The notes under the pieces were generated by a model that saw nothing but the letters and a program-made list of their open reading frames with translations, was not told the origin of the DNA and made no database searches. Shown piece by piece: positions 9,204 through 16,989 of a stretch of DNA of 39,321 nucleotides. Each line of letters starts with the position of its first letter. The stretch's first letter is position 1. The position numbers were made by a program, and so were the translations under genes. Source of the stretch: Pseudomonadota bacterium (lineage in GTDB: Bacteria; Pseudomonadota; Gammaproteobacteria; GCA-001735895); the NCBI GenBank assembly GCA_022563685.1, contig JADFMY010000016.1, positions 1 through 39,321 on the forward strand, written 5' to 3'.

Positions 9204-9284
9204 GGAAACTCTGCGACAGGCAGAGTTTCCGCAGCATAGGGACGTGCTCTGCTAAGTCATGAATGACTTATGCAGAGGTTCCTT
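9204..9284 (-). repeat. Structured intergenic repeat, copy A
   Basis: Two hairpins follow the ndk stop without a gap. The first is a perfect 11-bp stem with a five-base loop (9204-9214 with 9220-9230). The second pairs 9247-9260 with 9263-9277, with one bulged T. Read on the minus strand, the copy begins AAGGAACCTCTGCATAAGTC and matches the start of copy B at 29866 over about 38 bases, followed by a shared block resembling CACGTCC..ATG..CTGCGG. No U-tract follows, though the first hairpin could stabilise the ndk mRNA 3' end. Confidence 0.8.
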
Positions 9285-9337
9285 AGTCATAATCAATGGG
9301 GTTACGATCGACATTTTCTGAGAATCGATAAATAAGC

Positions 9338-9343
9338 TATAAT
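9338..9343 (+). promoter_or_regulatory. -10 element for the CBS-domain gene
   Basis: A perfect TATAAT lies 49 bases before ATG 9392, giving a transcript start near 9350. No good -35 is seen at 16-18 bases. Confidence 0.45.
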
Positions 9344-9391
9344 TGACCGATCGGACTTAACCCCTCTGATAACCTTCAGGAGGTAGTAATT

Positions 9392-9985
9392 ATGAAAAAC
9401 GAATATCAGAACCTGCCCTATCGTTTCCTCTCTTCCAGAACGCTTATTACGCAAAACAGTCGTGGTAAAGCGGTAAAGGCAGGCCTGGACGACCCCGCTT
9501 TTTCGATGATGACCGATTTCAAACATGTTCGTCCATTTTCGACGACGACTACGACGACCATAGATGAGATCAGTCAAAAAATGATCGCCTGTGGCGTACG
9601 CCTGCTATTTGTCGCCGGTAACAACGATGCTTTACTAGGGCTAGTAACCTATAACGATATTTTTGGCGAAAAGCCTGTGCGCTACCTGCAGGAAAACGGC
9701 GGTAAGCGCGAAGAAATCGGCGCACAGGAGATCATGACGCCATTGGCACGGCTGGAAGCACTGGAACTAGACGATATTCTGAAAGTGCGCATCGGTGACA
9801 TTGTCGAGACGATGCAATCCAGCGGTCGACAGCATATCCTGGTAGTGAAGGATCAAGCGGACGGGTCACAGGCTATTTCGGGATTATTTTCCTCCACTCA
9901 AATCGAAAATCGACTGAATATAAAAATAGAACTGTCGCCGAGAGCGAACACTTTTGCTGATCTGGAACGCGCGTTGAACGAATAA
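9392..9985 (+). CDS. Two-CBS-domain protein
   Basis: A 197-residue cytosolic protein with a pair of CBS motifs forming a probable Bateman module. The first runs about residues 45-95 (HVRPFSTTTTTTIDEISQKM ... GLVTYNDIFGE) and the second about 113-172 (EIMTPLARLEAL ... HILVV ... AISGLFSSTQIENRL). Such modules bind adenine nucleotides or related ligands and act as energy or ionic sensors, but no catalytic domain is attached. Six consecutive threonines (51-56) fall where the first CBS strand begins. A strong AGGAGGT ribosome site precedes the ATG. It follows ndk by 188 bases with its own -10, so it is probably transcribed separately. Stand-alone CBS proteins in proteobacteria are often stress- or redox-linked; that link is not shown here. 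Confidence 0.85.
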   Translation: MKNEYQNLPYRFLSSRTLITQNSRGKAVKAGLDDPAFSMMTDFKHVRPFSTTTTTTIDEISQKMIACGVRLLFVAGNNDALLGLVTYNDIFGEKPVRYLQENGGKREEIGAQEIMTPLARLEALELDDILKVRIGDIVETMQSSGRQHILVVKDQADGSQAISGLFSSTQIENRLNIKIELSPRANTFADLERALNE

Positions 9986-9992
9986 CGGGTCC

Positions 9993-10391
9993 TTAGTTGT
10001 TCTTCGCTCCCTGGTCAATCCACATCTCGATTGTTGTAATCTGCCTCGGTGTTAGCTCATCTTCTCGTCCCTTAGCCAGCCCTTCATCATGATGTGGTGG
10101 CATTTGAATTTTCGGGTCAACCTTATGAGCAATGAGGCGGTATAAGGTGCTGGATACACTGCTACCGGGTACAATAACCGAGCCATACTTTGTTCCTTGC
10201 ATAAGGCTGTTATAGGTCTTCACGCTAAATCCACTCGCAGCGGATCCCTCACCACTACCATCGTGGCAAATCAAACAGTTGGCTACCAGGATGGGTTTAA
10301 CATCTTTATTAAAACTGACTGGTTTGCTACAGCTAATGCTAAAAAAAGGGATGGCCGCAACAAAAATAATACTATATATACGATTATGCAT
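9993..10391 (-). CDS. Small cytochrome c, planctomycete-type (PSCyt1), lipoprotein-like
   Basis: A 132-residue exported monohaem cytochrome. A short basic N-terminus and hydrophobic segment end in FFSIS-C21, an imperfect lipobox, so it is probably a lipid-anchored periplasmic protein. The haem site CLICH lies at 39-43, and QMPPHH further on supplies a plausible methionine ligand. The pattern haem site, VPGSSVSSTLYRL, MPP, then a C-terminal MWIDQGAKN is typical of the PSCyt1 family. The start is ATG 10391 with GGAGGG at 10404-10399; an upstream ATG at 10406 lies at that ribosome site. The partner oxidase or dehydrogenase is not in the window. It is convergent with the CBS gene and controlled by an FNR/ANR-type promoter. 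Confidence 0.88.
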   Translation of the reverse strand: MHNRIYSIIFVAAIPFFSISCSKPVSFNKDVKPILVANCLICHDGSGEGSAASGFSVKTYNSLMQGTKYGSVIVPGSSVSSTLYRLIAHKVDPKIQMPPHHDEGLAKGREDELTPRQITTIEMWIDQGAKNN

Positions 10392-10483
10392 ATCTTTACC
10401 CTCCAAGTCATAGGCATTTATGACCTACTTACTGCATCCTAAATATACGATGGTCATAAAACCTGAAGTGATGCCATGTAATG

Positions 10484-10525
10484 ATTCTACGCGCCCTTAA
10501 AGTACTCCTTATTGATACAGATCAA
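10484..10525 (-). promoter_or_regulatory. FNR/ANR class II promoter of the cytochrome gene
   Basis: TTGATACAGATCAA (10512-10525) is a perfect TTGAT-N4-ATCAA palindrome. On the minus strand a -10 hexamer TAGAAT (10489-10484) begins exactly 29.5 bases from its centre, placing the box at -41.5 from the predicted start near 10477. This is the defining geometry of an FNR-activated class II promoter. No -35 hexamer is needed in this arrangement. Confidence 0.85.
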
Positions 10526-10815
10526 CTTATGAATGACTTTGATGTGGTAAGGACGGCACGCAAACCTAAATAAGCGCCGGTTGGGTATACAATGGGGCCA
10601 GCCCCTGAGCTATGCCCATTAATCGAGGATACAGCCAAAACTTGAACAATTGGACAAAAATCACCCGCTCCTGAACAGAGCGTAAGCCTGGGCCTAAATT
10701 GATTCGAATATGCCTGCCGCAGCCCCAATGACTTATGCTGTTCGGGTGGCTAAAATAGTGATAATGTCCTGGTGCCTTAATGCAATGACCAATCACCCCG
10801 GAGTACTATCTCACT
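10526..10815. other. Intergenic region upstream of guaC
   Basis: The 424 bases between the cytochrome and guaC starts hold the FNR promoter on the left and a candidate guaC promoter on the right. Between them are two small hairpins, GGGGCCAGCCCC near 10597 and CGCTC-N7-GAGCG near 10666. No coding frame looks real and no purine riboswitch core is recognised. Confidence 0.4.
10728..10756 (+). promoter_or_regulatory. Candidate promoter of guaC
   Basis: ATGACT (10728-10733) and TAAAAT (10751-10756) are spaced by 17 bases, giving a start near 10763 and a leader of about 53 bases before ATG 10816. Confidence 0.45.
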
Positions 10816-11931
10816 ATGAGAATCGAAGACGACAGCAAACTTGATTACAAGGATGTGCTCATCAGACCCAAGCGAAGCACCCTGGGCAGCCGTAAAGAAG
10901 TCGATTTGTTTCGAGATTTCAGTTTTCGTAATTATCAGGGTGAAGAGTCTGGTTCGCATTACCGGGGCATTCCAATCATGGCTTCGAATATGGATGGCGT
11001 GGGCACATTCGAAATGGCCGATGCACTCGCGCAACTAGGCCTGTTTACCAGTCTGGTGAAAAGCTACGAAGCCGAAGCCCTGATCGAGTTTTTCAGCAAA
11101 GACGACCCTAATCGGCTGCAAAACGTCGCCTATTCGACCGGTATTACACAACAGGATCTGGAAAAATTTAAAGCCGTATACCAGGCACCTGGCGTTCGCC
11201 TAAAATACGTTTGCGTTGATGTCGCTAATGGCTATTCCGAACGATTTTCAGCCTTCATCAAACAGCTCAGGGACGCTTACCCTGCCATTGTGATTATCGC
11301 TGGCAACGTGGTCACCGGTGAAATGACCGAGGAATTGATTCTCAGCGGTGCCGATATCGTCAAGGTCGGCATCGGTCCGGGTAGCGTCTGTACCACACGT
11401 ATGCAAACCGGGGTAGGTTTCCCGCAGTTATCCGCTGTAATCGAATGCGCTGACTCGGCGCATGGGCTGGGTGGCCATATCATTGCCGATGGCGGGTGCA
11501 CCTGCCCGGGCGATTTGTCCAAGGCTTTTGCCGCAGGCGCCGACTTCGTCATGCTCGGTGGTATGTTTGCGGGACACGACGAAGGTGGTGGCGAGGTCAT
11601 TACCCGATATTTTAGAAACGGTGAGGTGAACCGAACCACCAATGGCTGGGAAGATGTCGTCGAAGAACGAAAATTCGTTCAGTTTTACGGCATGAGTTCG
11701 GAAGCCGCAAACGAAAAGCACTTTGGAGGCCTAAAAGAATACCGCTCGTCCGAAGGCCGGGAAATACTGGTGCCTTACCGTGGCGAGATTGCCAAAACCA
11801 TTCAGGACTTGCTCGGTGGAATCCGCAGCACCTGTACCTATGCCGGCGCAAAAAAGCTCAAATGGCTGAGCAAATGCACAACCTTTGTCAAAACCGGGGA
11901 GCAATTCAATCCGATATTTTCCGAAAATTAA
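10816..11931 (+). CDS. guaC: GMP reductase
   Basis: GuaC converts GMP to IMP and ammonia with NADPH, salvaging guanine nucleotides into the adenine branch. The IMPDH/GMPR barrel is clear: [18 protein letters not shown] at the start, [12 protein letters not shown], the catalytic loop [11 protein letters not shown] with Cys192, then [10 protein letters not shown] and [11 protein letters not shown]. The absence of a CBS insert, the length of 371 residues and the pattern [20 protein letters not shown] favour GMPR over IMP dehydrogenase. The protein is slightly longer than E. coli GuaC (347). The ribosome site is weak (GGAG about 13 bases upstream). The gene stands alone. Confidence 0.92.
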   Translation: MRIEDDSKLDYKDVLIRPKRSTLGSRKEVDLFRDFSFRNYQGEESGSHYRGIPIMASNMDGVGTFEMADALAQLGLFTSLVKSYEAEALIEFFSKDDPNRLQNVAYSTGITQQDLEKFKAVYQAPGVRLKYVCVDVANGYSERFSAFIKQLRDAYPAIVIIAGNVVTGEMTEELILSGADIVKVGIGPGSVCTTRMQTGVGFPQLSAVIECADSAHGLGGHIIADGGCTCPGDLSKAFAAGADFVMLGGMFAGHDEGGGEVITRYFRNGEVNRTTNGWEDVVEERKFVQFYGMSSEAANEKHFGGLKEYRSSEGREILVPYRGEIAKTIQDLLGGIRSTCTYAGAKKLKWLSKCTTFVKTGEQFNPIFSEN

Positions 11932-11974
11932 CACCAGGCTTTCTTTGTCGCCCTGCTAAACGACGGTATTGGGA

Positions 11975-14107
11975 CTAGCGACTGAGCTTCCAGGCGTGAT
12001 ATTTACCGATCCATGCGAGTAATTTTTGTGGTGCATGCGCTCTTTTCCATGCACCCGCGGCAAACTTGTTGGCTTCAGCCAACGTTGGATAAATATGGAT
12101 CGTACCCAATATCTTGTTCATGCCAAGACCGTGCCTCATTGCCAGCACATACTCTGCGATCAGATCGCCTGCATGTTCACCGACAATGGTTACCCCGAGA
12201 ATTTTATCCTTACCCGGCACTGTTAATACCTTGACAAAACCGTGATCCTCGCTATCGGCAATAGCCCGATCCAGTTCGTCGATTCCATACTGGGTTACTT
12301 CGTATTCGATATTCTGTTCGAGCGCTTCGGTTTCATTGAGGCCGACGCGGGCAATCTCGGGTTCTGTAAACGTGGCCCAGGGAATGACTGAATAATCCAC
12401 TTTAAAGCGCTTAAACGCACCGAACAATGAATTGACCGTTGCAAACCAGGCCTGGTGCGCTCCGACATGGGTGAATTGATAGGGTCCGGCAACGTCTCCA
12501 CAGGCGTAAATTGTGGGAATGTTGCTCTGTAAATATTCATTCACCTTGATGGTTCGATTCGGGTTCAATTCCACACCGAGATCCTCAAGACCAAATCCTG
12601 CACTATTCGGAGCCCTGCCAACTGCGACGATAAGCGTATCGAATTCGATTTTAATGTCCTCTCCCTGGTGCTCGGCGATGAGGAAATTCTTGCCATCTTC
12701 CAGTAAAACCTCCTTCGCCTGGTGATTAACCAGAACATCGACGCCTTCATCGATGAGTTTTTGCTTCACCAGTTCGGATACTTCGGGGTCTTCGCGTAAT
12801 AATATTCGCGGCAGCATCTCGACCTGGGTAACCGAGATATCCAGGCGGCCGAAGGCCTGGGTTAATTCCGACCCGACAGGCCCTCCGCCCAGGACAACCA
12901 GCTTTTCGGGTTTCTCGCGCAACCCCCACAGGTTATCCGAAGTATAGTAGTCAACCTGTTCGATACCCTCGATTGGCGGCACAAATGGGCTAGCGCCAGT
13001 GGCAACAACAATATTCCTGGCGCTAATGGTCTTGCCGTTAACCTCTACCTCCCAGGGAGAAACTATTTTTGCCTCGCCTTCGATTACATCGACGCCGAGC
13101 CCGGTATAGCGTTCAACCGAATCGTGCGGTTCAATTTTTTCGATCACCCTGGCTACTCTTTGCATCACCTCGGCAAACTCAAAGCTGGCATCGGCCCGCC
13201 TGATTCCAAATTCCTCACTACGCCTGATATGCGACATGAATTTAGCCGAACGTATAATCGCCTTGGAAGGAACACAGCCGGTATTCAGGCAATCACCGCC
13301 CATCTTGTGCTTTTCGATCAATGTGACTTTAGCCTTTACCGCGGCAGCGATATAAGATGATACGAGCCCGGCAGAACCAGCGCCTACGACAATCATGTTG
13401 GTATCGAATTGCGCAGGTTTCTTAAAACCTGCCAGGGCTTTGTGATTACGCACCATCGAGACAATTTTCTTGCCGATAAATGGCAACAGCGCCAGTAATA
13501 CAAACGAGGAAATTATTTCGGCACTGAAGATTCCAGAGGCTGATTCGATCTGGGCGAGCTGCGTACCCGCGTTCACGAATACCATAGTCCCGGCCAGCAT
13601 CCCCACCTGACTCACCCAGTAATAAGTCCATAACCTGATCGAGCTGAGCCCCATGACAAGGTTGATCACAAAAAATGGGAATGCGGGGACCAGCCTCAAC
13701 GCAAACAGGTAAAATGCACCATCCTTTTCGATGCCATCGTTAATCGATTTTAGCGATCCGCCAAATCGGGTCTGCACCATATCTCTAAACAGGTAGCGCG
13801 ATACCAGGAAAGCCAGGGAAGCACCGATGGTACTCGCAAACGACACCAGTATTAATGCATTAACAAACCCAAACACCGCGCCTGCTACCAGGGTGAGCAC
13901 CGCGGCGCCAGGCAACGAAACGCCGGTCACGATAATGTAGAACAGGAAAAAAGACGCCTGCGCTAATAGCGGATTTTCGGCATAAAAGGCTTCTATTTCG
14001 CTTTGTTGAGCTTTGATATATTCGAGCGTCAGATACTGCCCAAGGTCCAGGGTGATAAATACCACCAGGACAAGCGCGACCAATCCAACCAGGCCAAGTT
14101 TTTTCAT
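11975..14107 (-). CDS. TVP38/TMEM64 membrane domain fused to flavin disulfide oxidoreductase
   Basis: A 710-residue fusion. Residues about 1-220 form a TVP38/TMEM64 (DedA-like, VTT) membrane domain with several helices and the typical FALRLVPAFPFFVINLVMG block at 135-153. From about 236 a class I pyridine nucleotide-disulfide oxidoreductase follows: FAD-binding VVGAGSAG (240-247), redox-active CLNTGC (Cys273/Cys278), NAD(P) motif VVLGGGPVGSE, VGRAPNS, CGDVAG, and the C-terminal HIYPTLAEANK with the catalytic-base His. The enzyme half resembles MerA and dihydrolipoamide dehydrogenase but lacks MerA's N-terminal metal domain and C-terminal Cys pair, so mercury reduction is unlikely. Similar fusions exist in other proteobacteria; their substrate is unknown to me. 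It is last in the four-gene YbjQ/M48 run, 45 bases after the protease. Confidence 0.9.
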   Translation of the reverse strand: MKKLGLVGLVALVLVVFITLDLGQYLTLEYIKAQQSEIEAFYAENPLLAQASFFLFYIIVTGVSLPGAAVLTLVAGAVFGFVNALILVSFASTIGASLAFLVSRYLFRDMVQTRFGGSLKSINDGIEKDGAFYLFALRLVPAFPFFVINLVMGLSSIRLWTYYWVSQVGMLAGTMVFVNAGTQLAQIESASGIFSAEIISSFVLLALLPFIGKKIVSMVRNHKALAGFKKPAQFDTNMIVVGAGSAGLVSSYIAAAVKAKVTLIEKHKMGGDCLNTGCVPSKAIIRSAKFMSHIRRSEEFGIRRADASFEFAEVMQRVARVIEKIEPHDSVERYTGLGVDVIEGEAKIVSPWEVEVNGKTISARNIVVATGASPFVPPIEGIEQVDYYTSDNLWGLREKPEKLVVLGGGPVGSELTQAFGRLDISVTQVEMLPRILLREDPEVSELVKQKLIDEGVDVLVNHQAKEVLLEDGKNFLIAEHQGEDIKIEFDTLIVAVGRAPNSAGFGLEDLGVELNPNRTIKVNEYLQSNIPTIYACGDVAGPYQFTHVGAHQAWFATVNSLFGAFKRFKVDYSVIPWATFTEPEIARVGLNETEALEQNIEYEVTQYGIDELDRAIADSEDHGFVKVLTVPGKDKILGVTIVGEHAGDLIAEYVLAMRHGLGMNKILGTIHIYPTLAEANKFAAGAWKRAHAPQKLLAWIGKYHAWKLSR

Positions 14108-14152
14108 CTACAGTGTCTCGGGTCTATACAAAAAAATAAGTTCGTGGCATGA

Positions 14153-15001
14153 CTAGCCCGCAGGGATATTCCGCACAAAATCGGGTAAGGGGGTCGTTTC
14201 GCCCGTCGCCTGATCTATAAATTCCTGGAGGAATTCTATACGCTCCGCAGTGCCAGGGTGCGATTGATAGAATACGGGTAACCGACTATCGAGATTCTCC
14301 AGATTACTGATTTTATTAAAGAATTCGGTAGATCCCAATGCATGCCCATAATACTCGATCAGGCTTTGAAGTGCTATTTCGTCTGCCTCACGCTCCTGCT
14401 CACGACTGAAAGCTAACAGGCTAATAGTGGCTGTCTCGGAAAATATCTGGTAAAGCCAGCCATCTGCGTCGCTCCCCAATAAAACGGCAAGTGCAACTAC
14501 AATGATGATTCCCCTGCTTGTAGAGCGGAGTGGATGACGTTTGTATTGATGCGCCATTTCGTGTGCCAGCACCATGGCCAGTCCATTTTCACTATCGACA
14601 TTTTTAAGTAGCGCGGTCGATATAAATATGTGGCCTCCAGGAACGATAAACGCATTAGGGATTTCGTGTTTATACAGGGTAATGGTGAATTCAAAATTCG
14701 AATACTCATCAGATTTCAAGCGTTCAATCAAAGCATGCAAGTACTGTTCGACGGGCTGGTAACTTTCCTGATCCTCCGGGATCAGGCCGAACCTCTCAAG
14801 CTCGATAGATTGCTTTCCAAACCAGCGACTTTCAGTTTCAGGTGGAATAAAACCTATCAGGAAATCGCTCATAAAAGCCAATAGCACAATGATCAGCGCA
14901 AGAATACTCAAGGACGCAGTGATGAGTAAAAATAGTTCTTTTAATGGGTTTTGACGCGAAGTATTGATACCCTCGGGTATCACTTTGGCTTCGTATTTCA
15001 T
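14153..15001 (-). CDS. M48 family membrane metalloprotease
   Basis: A 282-residue zinc metalloprotease of the Ste24/HtpX/Oma1 clan. A hydrophobic helix at about 23-50 anchors the N-terminus. The zinc motif HEMAH is at 147-151 in the context NGLAMVLAHEMAHQYKRHPLRS, with the third ligand Glu205 in EREADEIAL. A second hydrophobic stretch (about 164-178) lies between them. The substrate-strand motif NAFIVPGGHIFISTALL precedes the active site, as in the periplasm-facing YcaL/LoiP/BepA group. It probably acts in envelope protein quality control. It starts 17 bases after the membrane YbjQ gene and precedes the TVP38-oxidoreductase gene. Confidence 0.9.
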   Translation of the reverse strand: MKYEAKVIPEGINTSRQNPLKELFLLITASLSILALIIVLLAFMSDFLIGFIPPETESRWFGKQSIELERFGLIPEDQESYQPVEQYLHALIERLKSDEYSNFEFTITLYKHEIPNAFIVPGGHIFISTALLKNVDSENGLAMVLAHEMAHQYKRHPLRSTSRGIIIVVALAVLLGSDADGWLYQIFSETATISLLAFSREQEREADEIALQSLIEYYGHALGSTEFFNKISNLENLDSRLPVFYQSHPGTAERIEFLQEFIDQATGETTPLPDFVRNIPAG

Positions 15002-15018
15002 TCGATAACCGGAGGTTT

Positions 15019-15468
15019 TCAGGGTGCGATCGCAGTCCCATAGGCGAGTACTTCGACCGATCCTACCGAGCTTCGATTTCGGCTGAATTTGCTGATCGAC
15101 GCGGTTTCAATCCTTACATTTACAATAATCTTGCCACCCCTGGCAATCGCCAGTTCCTTCATGCGCAATATCGCTTCCCGACGCGCCCGATCGAGCAGGG
15201 TTTCGTAGCTGCGCAGGCGACCGCCAAATAAAGCTCTTAGCGCAGAGAGGAATTTCTTAAAATAATCGATCGAAATCACCACGTTGCCGCAAACCAGAAA
15301 AGTATTGCAGGGGCTCAATTCTGGGGGTATCGCCTTAAGCGTAATCACGGGCACCTTGAGGGTTTCCTTTTCACGCCTGATGAGGGAACGGAAATGTCGT
15401 TTTTCAGTCCATTGTCCGAATACATAACCTAATACCAGCAAAACCAGAAATATTGTCAGTTCCAGCAT
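15019..15468 (-). CDS. Membrane-anchored YbjQ-family protein
   Basis: A 149-residue protein with one N-terminal membrane helix (about 2-20) followed by a short charged linker and a YbjQ/UPF0145 domain (about 55-148). The domain core, LVCGNVVISIDYFKK ... FGGRLRSYETLLDRARREAILRM ... GGKIIVNVRIETASI ... VLAYGTAI, parallels the soluble YbjQ gene immediately upstream. YbjQ proteins form oligomeric rings of unknown function, once called heavy-metal binding without firm support. An insertion (KFSRNRSSVG) lies before the last strand. It begins two bases after the YbjQ stop, with GGA as ribosome site. The pair looks like an ancient duplication in which one copy gained an anchor, perhaps to place the ring beside the M48 protease. 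Confidence 0.82.
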   Translation of the reverse strand: MLELTIFLVLLVLGYVFGQWTEKRHFRSLIRREKETLKVPVITLKAIPPELSPCNTFLVCGNVVISIDYFKKFLSALRALFGGRLRSYETLLDRARREAILRMKELAIARGGKIIVNVRIETASISKFSRNRSSVGSVEVLAYGTAIAP

Positions 15469-15470
15469 GA

Positions 15471-15785
15471 TTATTCCACTACCACGGCGGTACCATAGGC
15501 GTAAAGTTCGGCAGCCCCCTGGGTGATCGACGAAGTGCTATAACGGACATTCAAGATCGCGTTAGCCCCCAGCGACTGTGCCTGCTCGATCATACGGTCG
15601 GTAGCCTGCTGGCGAGATTCGCTCAGCAATTCGGTGTACCCTTTCAGTTCACCTCCAAATATATTTTTAAGCCCCGCCATCAAATCACGGCCTATGTGCT
15701 TGGCGCGAATAGTATTACCCTGCACCAGCCCAAAATGCCTGGTGATGGTTTTACCGGGGATGTGTTCAAGGTTGGAGATGATCAT
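15471..15785 (-). CDS. YbjQ family protein (UPF0145)
   Basis: A 104-residue soluble protein matching the whole YbjQ family: LVQGNTIRAKHIGRDLMAGL, FGGELKGYTELLSESRQQA, AQSLGANAILNVRYSTSSI and a final YAYGTAVVVE. Family members assemble into pentamers; their function is not established. It is first in the cluster YbjQ, membrane YbjQ, M48 protease, TVP38-oxidoreductase. The ribosome site AAGGAAA is good and a -10 TAGAAT lies about 30 bases upstream of the ATG. YbjQ genes next to M48 proteases recur in proteobacteria, to my knowledge, which supports a joint role. Confidence 0.88.
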   Translation of the reverse strand: MIISNLEHIPGKTITRHFGLVQGNTIRAKHIGRDLMAGLKNIFGGELKGYTELLSESRQQATDRMIEQAQSLGANAILNVRYSTSSITQGAAELYAYGTAVVVE

Positions 15786-15814
15786 TTGATTTCCTTATGG
15801 ATTGTTGAAGCAGA

Positions 15815-15865
15815 ATTCTAGTTTAGAAACAGAACCTCTAGTGTAACTGTAGAGACCCTGTAGAG
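15815..15865 (-). promoter_or_regulatory. YbjQ-operon promoter with paired direct repeats
   Basis: On the minus strand TAGAAT (15820-15815) is a likely -10, with a start near 15808. Upstream lie two identical octamers CTCTACAG (plus strand CTGTAGAG at 15847-15854 and 15858-15865) with an 11-bp period, centred near -48. In the other reading this is GTAGAG-N5-GTAGAG, the layout of OmpR/PhoB/CpxR-family sites. The -35 is poor, as expected for an activated promoter. Confidence 0.5.
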
Positions 15866-15876
15866 CGACCGAGAAT

Positions 15877-16989
15877 TTAATAACTATCCAGGTAATCTTT
15901 TGCCCACTCCAGATACGCCTGTTCAGGCCCTTCGAACAGGATTTGCGTCGATTTGTTGTCCAGTTGATACCGATACATCGGGTCGTAGTAATCGGTTAAT
16001 AAAATTTTGATACCCTGGTGAAATTCTGCATCGCTGTGAGCGATGAAAAACTCTTTCAACGCAGCTTCGAAACACTGTCTAACCTGCTTATACCGCTCCC
16101 CCCCAAGTCTTTTCTGGATGCGCTTCAGATTATCCAGCACGTATCGGCTGAATTCCTCCTCGGCACAGTCTGCATAGGCCTGCTGATAACCTGGCCAGGC
16201 GTTTAAGATATAGTCTTCGCTGATCAGCCGGACCCGTGAATCTATATCCACCTGCAGTATTGCTCGCGAAGCCTGCTGCATTTTCCGGTATAGAATTTCA
16301 GGCATGCTGATGCGCCCGATTCTTCGGCTCTCGTCTTCGACGAATACAGGTTTATTCGGGCGCCGGTGTCGATGTTTTAAAAATTCGATAGAAACCCGAT
16401 TTTCCCAGTCGATGTTGCTCGGCTGGTAATCATCCGCCTCGCGCCCAAAAGCCGAACCCCTGTGATTGGCGATGCCTTCGAAATCGATATGCTGTGGTAT
16501 CCGGCGTAGTACGCGTGTTTTACCCGAACCCGTCAGTCCACTGACGATCACCAGCGGAATACATTGTATGCTGGTTTCGAGTTCATCGATCAAAAATCGG
16601 CGCATCGCCTTGTAACCACCCTTGATCAGCGGAAACTCGACACCCTGTTCCCGAATCCAGCTTTGGGTGGTACGCGATCGAAGGCCACCGCGAAAACAGT
16701 AGAGATAACCTTGCGGATTATCGCGGCAAAATTCCAGCCAGTGGTTCATTCTCTGCGCTCGAATTTCTGCTGTGGCCAGTTGCAGACCGAGCCGAATCGC
16801 TTCCTCCTGCCCGGCATTTTTATAACGGATACCAATTTGTTCGCGCTGATTATCGTCGAGCAGGGGGTGATTACTGGCATTGGGAAAAGCGCCCCTGCGA
16901 TACTCGACTGGCGCTCGCACATCCATCATGGGAATGTCATTCAGGAATAGTTGCAGATAATCGGTAGTGTCGCTTCTAAATTCACGCAT
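15877..16989 (-). CDS. mnmH: tRNA 2-selenouridine synthase (SelU/YbbB)
   Basis: MnmH replaces sulfur by selenium in the wobble 2-thiouridine of tRNAs for Lys, Glu and Gln, by way of a geranylated intermediate. An N-terminal rhodanese domain carries catalytic Cys98 in YCFRGGLRS, and a P-loop GLTGSGKT follows at 151-158. I choose ATG 16989, which gives 370 residues (E. coli 364) and MREFRSDTTDYLQLFLNDIPMMDVRAPVEY; upstream in-frame codons fall inside rlmL. The start overlaps the rlmL stop by eight bases, so the two RNA-modification genes are probably translationally coupled. selD, the selenophosphate source, is not in the window. Confidence 0.93.
   Translation of the reverse strand: MREFRSDTTDYLQLFLNDIPMMDVRAPVEYRRGAFPNASNHPLLDDNQREQIGIRYKNAGQEEAIRLGLQLATAEIRAQRMNHWLEFCRDNPQGYLYCFRGGLRSRTTQSWIREQGVEFPLIKGGYKAMRRFLIDELETSIQCIPLVIVSGLTGSGKTRVLRRIPQHIDFEGIANHRGSAFGREADDYQPSNIDWENRVSIEFLKHRHRRPNKPVFVEDESRRIGRISMPEILYRKMQQASRAILQVDIDSRVRLISEDYILNAWPGYQQAYADCAEEEFSRYVLDNLKRIQKRLGGERYKQVRQCFEAALKEFFIAHSDAEFHQGIKILLTDYYDPMYRYQLDNKSTQILFEGPEQAYLEWAKDYLDSY

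Noticed and set aside
10540-10815. Purine-type riboswitch before guaC
   Set aside because: Small hairpins exist, but no conserved three-way-junction core or terminator/antiterminator pair is visible.
11975-14107. Mercuric reductase
   Set aside because: The enzyme half lacks the metal-binding N-terminal domain and C-terminal Cys pair of MerA, and no mer genes are nearby.
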